Source of the DNA: Chthoniobacterales bacterium
Lineage (GTDB): Bacteria; Verrucomicrobiota; Verrucomicrobiia; Chthoniobacterales; UBA10450
Direction: 5' to 3'
DNA: 7,142 bases
Assembly (NCBI GenBank): GCA_013812515.1
Contig: JACCTI010000058.1
Location: 1-7,142, forward strand
Position 1 is the stretch's first letter, and each line of letters starts with the position of its first letter. Position numbers and translations under genes: made by a program. Below, in pieces: positions 6,982 through 7,142 of this stretch. Under the pieces are notes generated by a model, which saw nothing but the letters and a program-made list of their open reading frames with translations, made no database searches and was not told the origin of the DNA.

Positions 6982-7142
6982 AGAGAGTGCCTTCAGCTTT
7001 TTTCTGCGAGCGGACGATACAGTTCCGCAAGTTACTTCGGGAAGCGATTTGTGCGCCAGGCCAGACGATTGTGTCGTCCAGGATTGCGCCTGCGCCAACC
7101 CACGCGTTTGCGCCCACGACGGAACAGCCGCGCAGCTCTGCG
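6965..7142 (-). CDS. Sugar nucleotidyltransferase, C-terminal left-handed beta-helix part, cut by the window edge
   Basis: On the - strand a frame enters from the right edge and ends at TAG (6967-6965), giving 58 visible residues. It reads as hexapeptide-repeat (left-handed beta-helix) sequence, for example GCSVVGANAWVGAGAILDD, then TIVWPGAQI and LRNCIV, and ends in FDIDI. This is the typical C-terminus of NDP-sugar pyrophosphorylases with an appended beta-helix (mannose-1-phosphate guanylyltransferase or GlmU-like architecture). The catalytic Rossmann domain lies outside the window, so neither nucleotide nor sugar can be assigned. Its end overlaps the TTG start of the kinase gene, and the kinase Shine-Dalgarno sequence lies inside it, so the two are almost certainly co-transcribed and probably act in sequence (kinase makes the sugar phosphate, this enzyme activates it). 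It is easy to miss because a longer overlapping frame covers it. Confidence 0.85.
   Translation of the reverse strand, partial: AELRGCSVVGANAWVGAGAILDDTIVWPGAQIASRSNLRNCIVRSQKKAEGTLFDIDI
6990..6994 (-). promoter_or_regulatory. Ribosome binding site that decides the phosphotransferase start
   Basis: The - strand reads GAAGG followed by an 8-base spacer and then TTG (6981-6979). This is the clearest Shine-Dalgarno sequence in the window. It lies within the last codons of the upstream nucleotidyltransferase, consistent with translational coupling. Confidence 0.65.

Noticed and set aside
6982..7098. Extension of the phosphotransferase N-terminus by 39 residues
   Set aside because: This stretch encodes the beta-helix end of the upstream nucleotidyltransferase in another frame, and the added residues show no kinase-like character.
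1..7142. RNA genes, transposases, phage genes, toxin-antitoxin or defence genes
   Set aside because: No tRNA- or rRNA-like sequence was recognised, and all substantial frames that look like protein belong to the housekeeping and envelope families listed.

Overview
The window holds four complete protein genes, one complete gene whose best start is a TTG, and two genes cut by the window ends. All are ordinary bacterial chromosomal genes. GC content is high and coding density is moderate. The repeat-rich intergenic gaps, the 726-residue tail-specific protease and the ExbB-like protein with its own signal peptide suggest a soil-type member of the Verrucomicrobia or a relative. This is an inference from style and gene content. 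No marker gene in the window proves it.

Layout from left to right: (1) the 3' three quarters of thyA (thymidylate synthase), + strand; (2) a gap of about 170 bases filled by a compound nested palindrome; (3) a secreted YkuD-type L,D-transpeptidase, + strand; (4) a 247-base convergent gap carrying an element of about 129 bases with inverted-repeat ends; (5) on the - strand, an ExbB/TolQ/MotA-family membrane protein lying 64 bases downstream of (6) a Prc/Tsp-type carboxy-terminal processing protease, probably one transcription unit; (7) a divergent gap of about 246 bases; (8) a short glyoxalase II-like metallo-beta-lactamase-fold hydrolase, + strand; (9) a second convergent gap carrying a second, oppositely oriented copy of the 129-base element; (10) on the - strand, a COG3178/AmgK-like sugar phosphotransferase that overlaps by 17 bases the end of (11) a nucleotidyltransferase with a C-terminal hexapeptide beta-helix, cut by the right edge.

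Several genes concern the cell envelope: peptidoglycan crosslinking (L,D-transpeptidase), periplasmic proteolysis (Prc), a possible ion-motive-force channel (ExbB-like), and a kinase plus nucleotidyltransferase pair that could activate an amino sugar such as N-acetylmuramate. This does not amount to a demonstrated pathway.

I found no defence system, CRISPR array, transposase, RNA gene or clearly new system. The most notable unexplained structure is the repeat content. Two equal-length 129-base elements sit in opposite orientation, one in each convergent gap, and a different compound palindrome built from 24-base units follows thyA. The ExbB-like protein is also odd: it has no ExbD partner beside it and lacks polar residues usual in the third helix.
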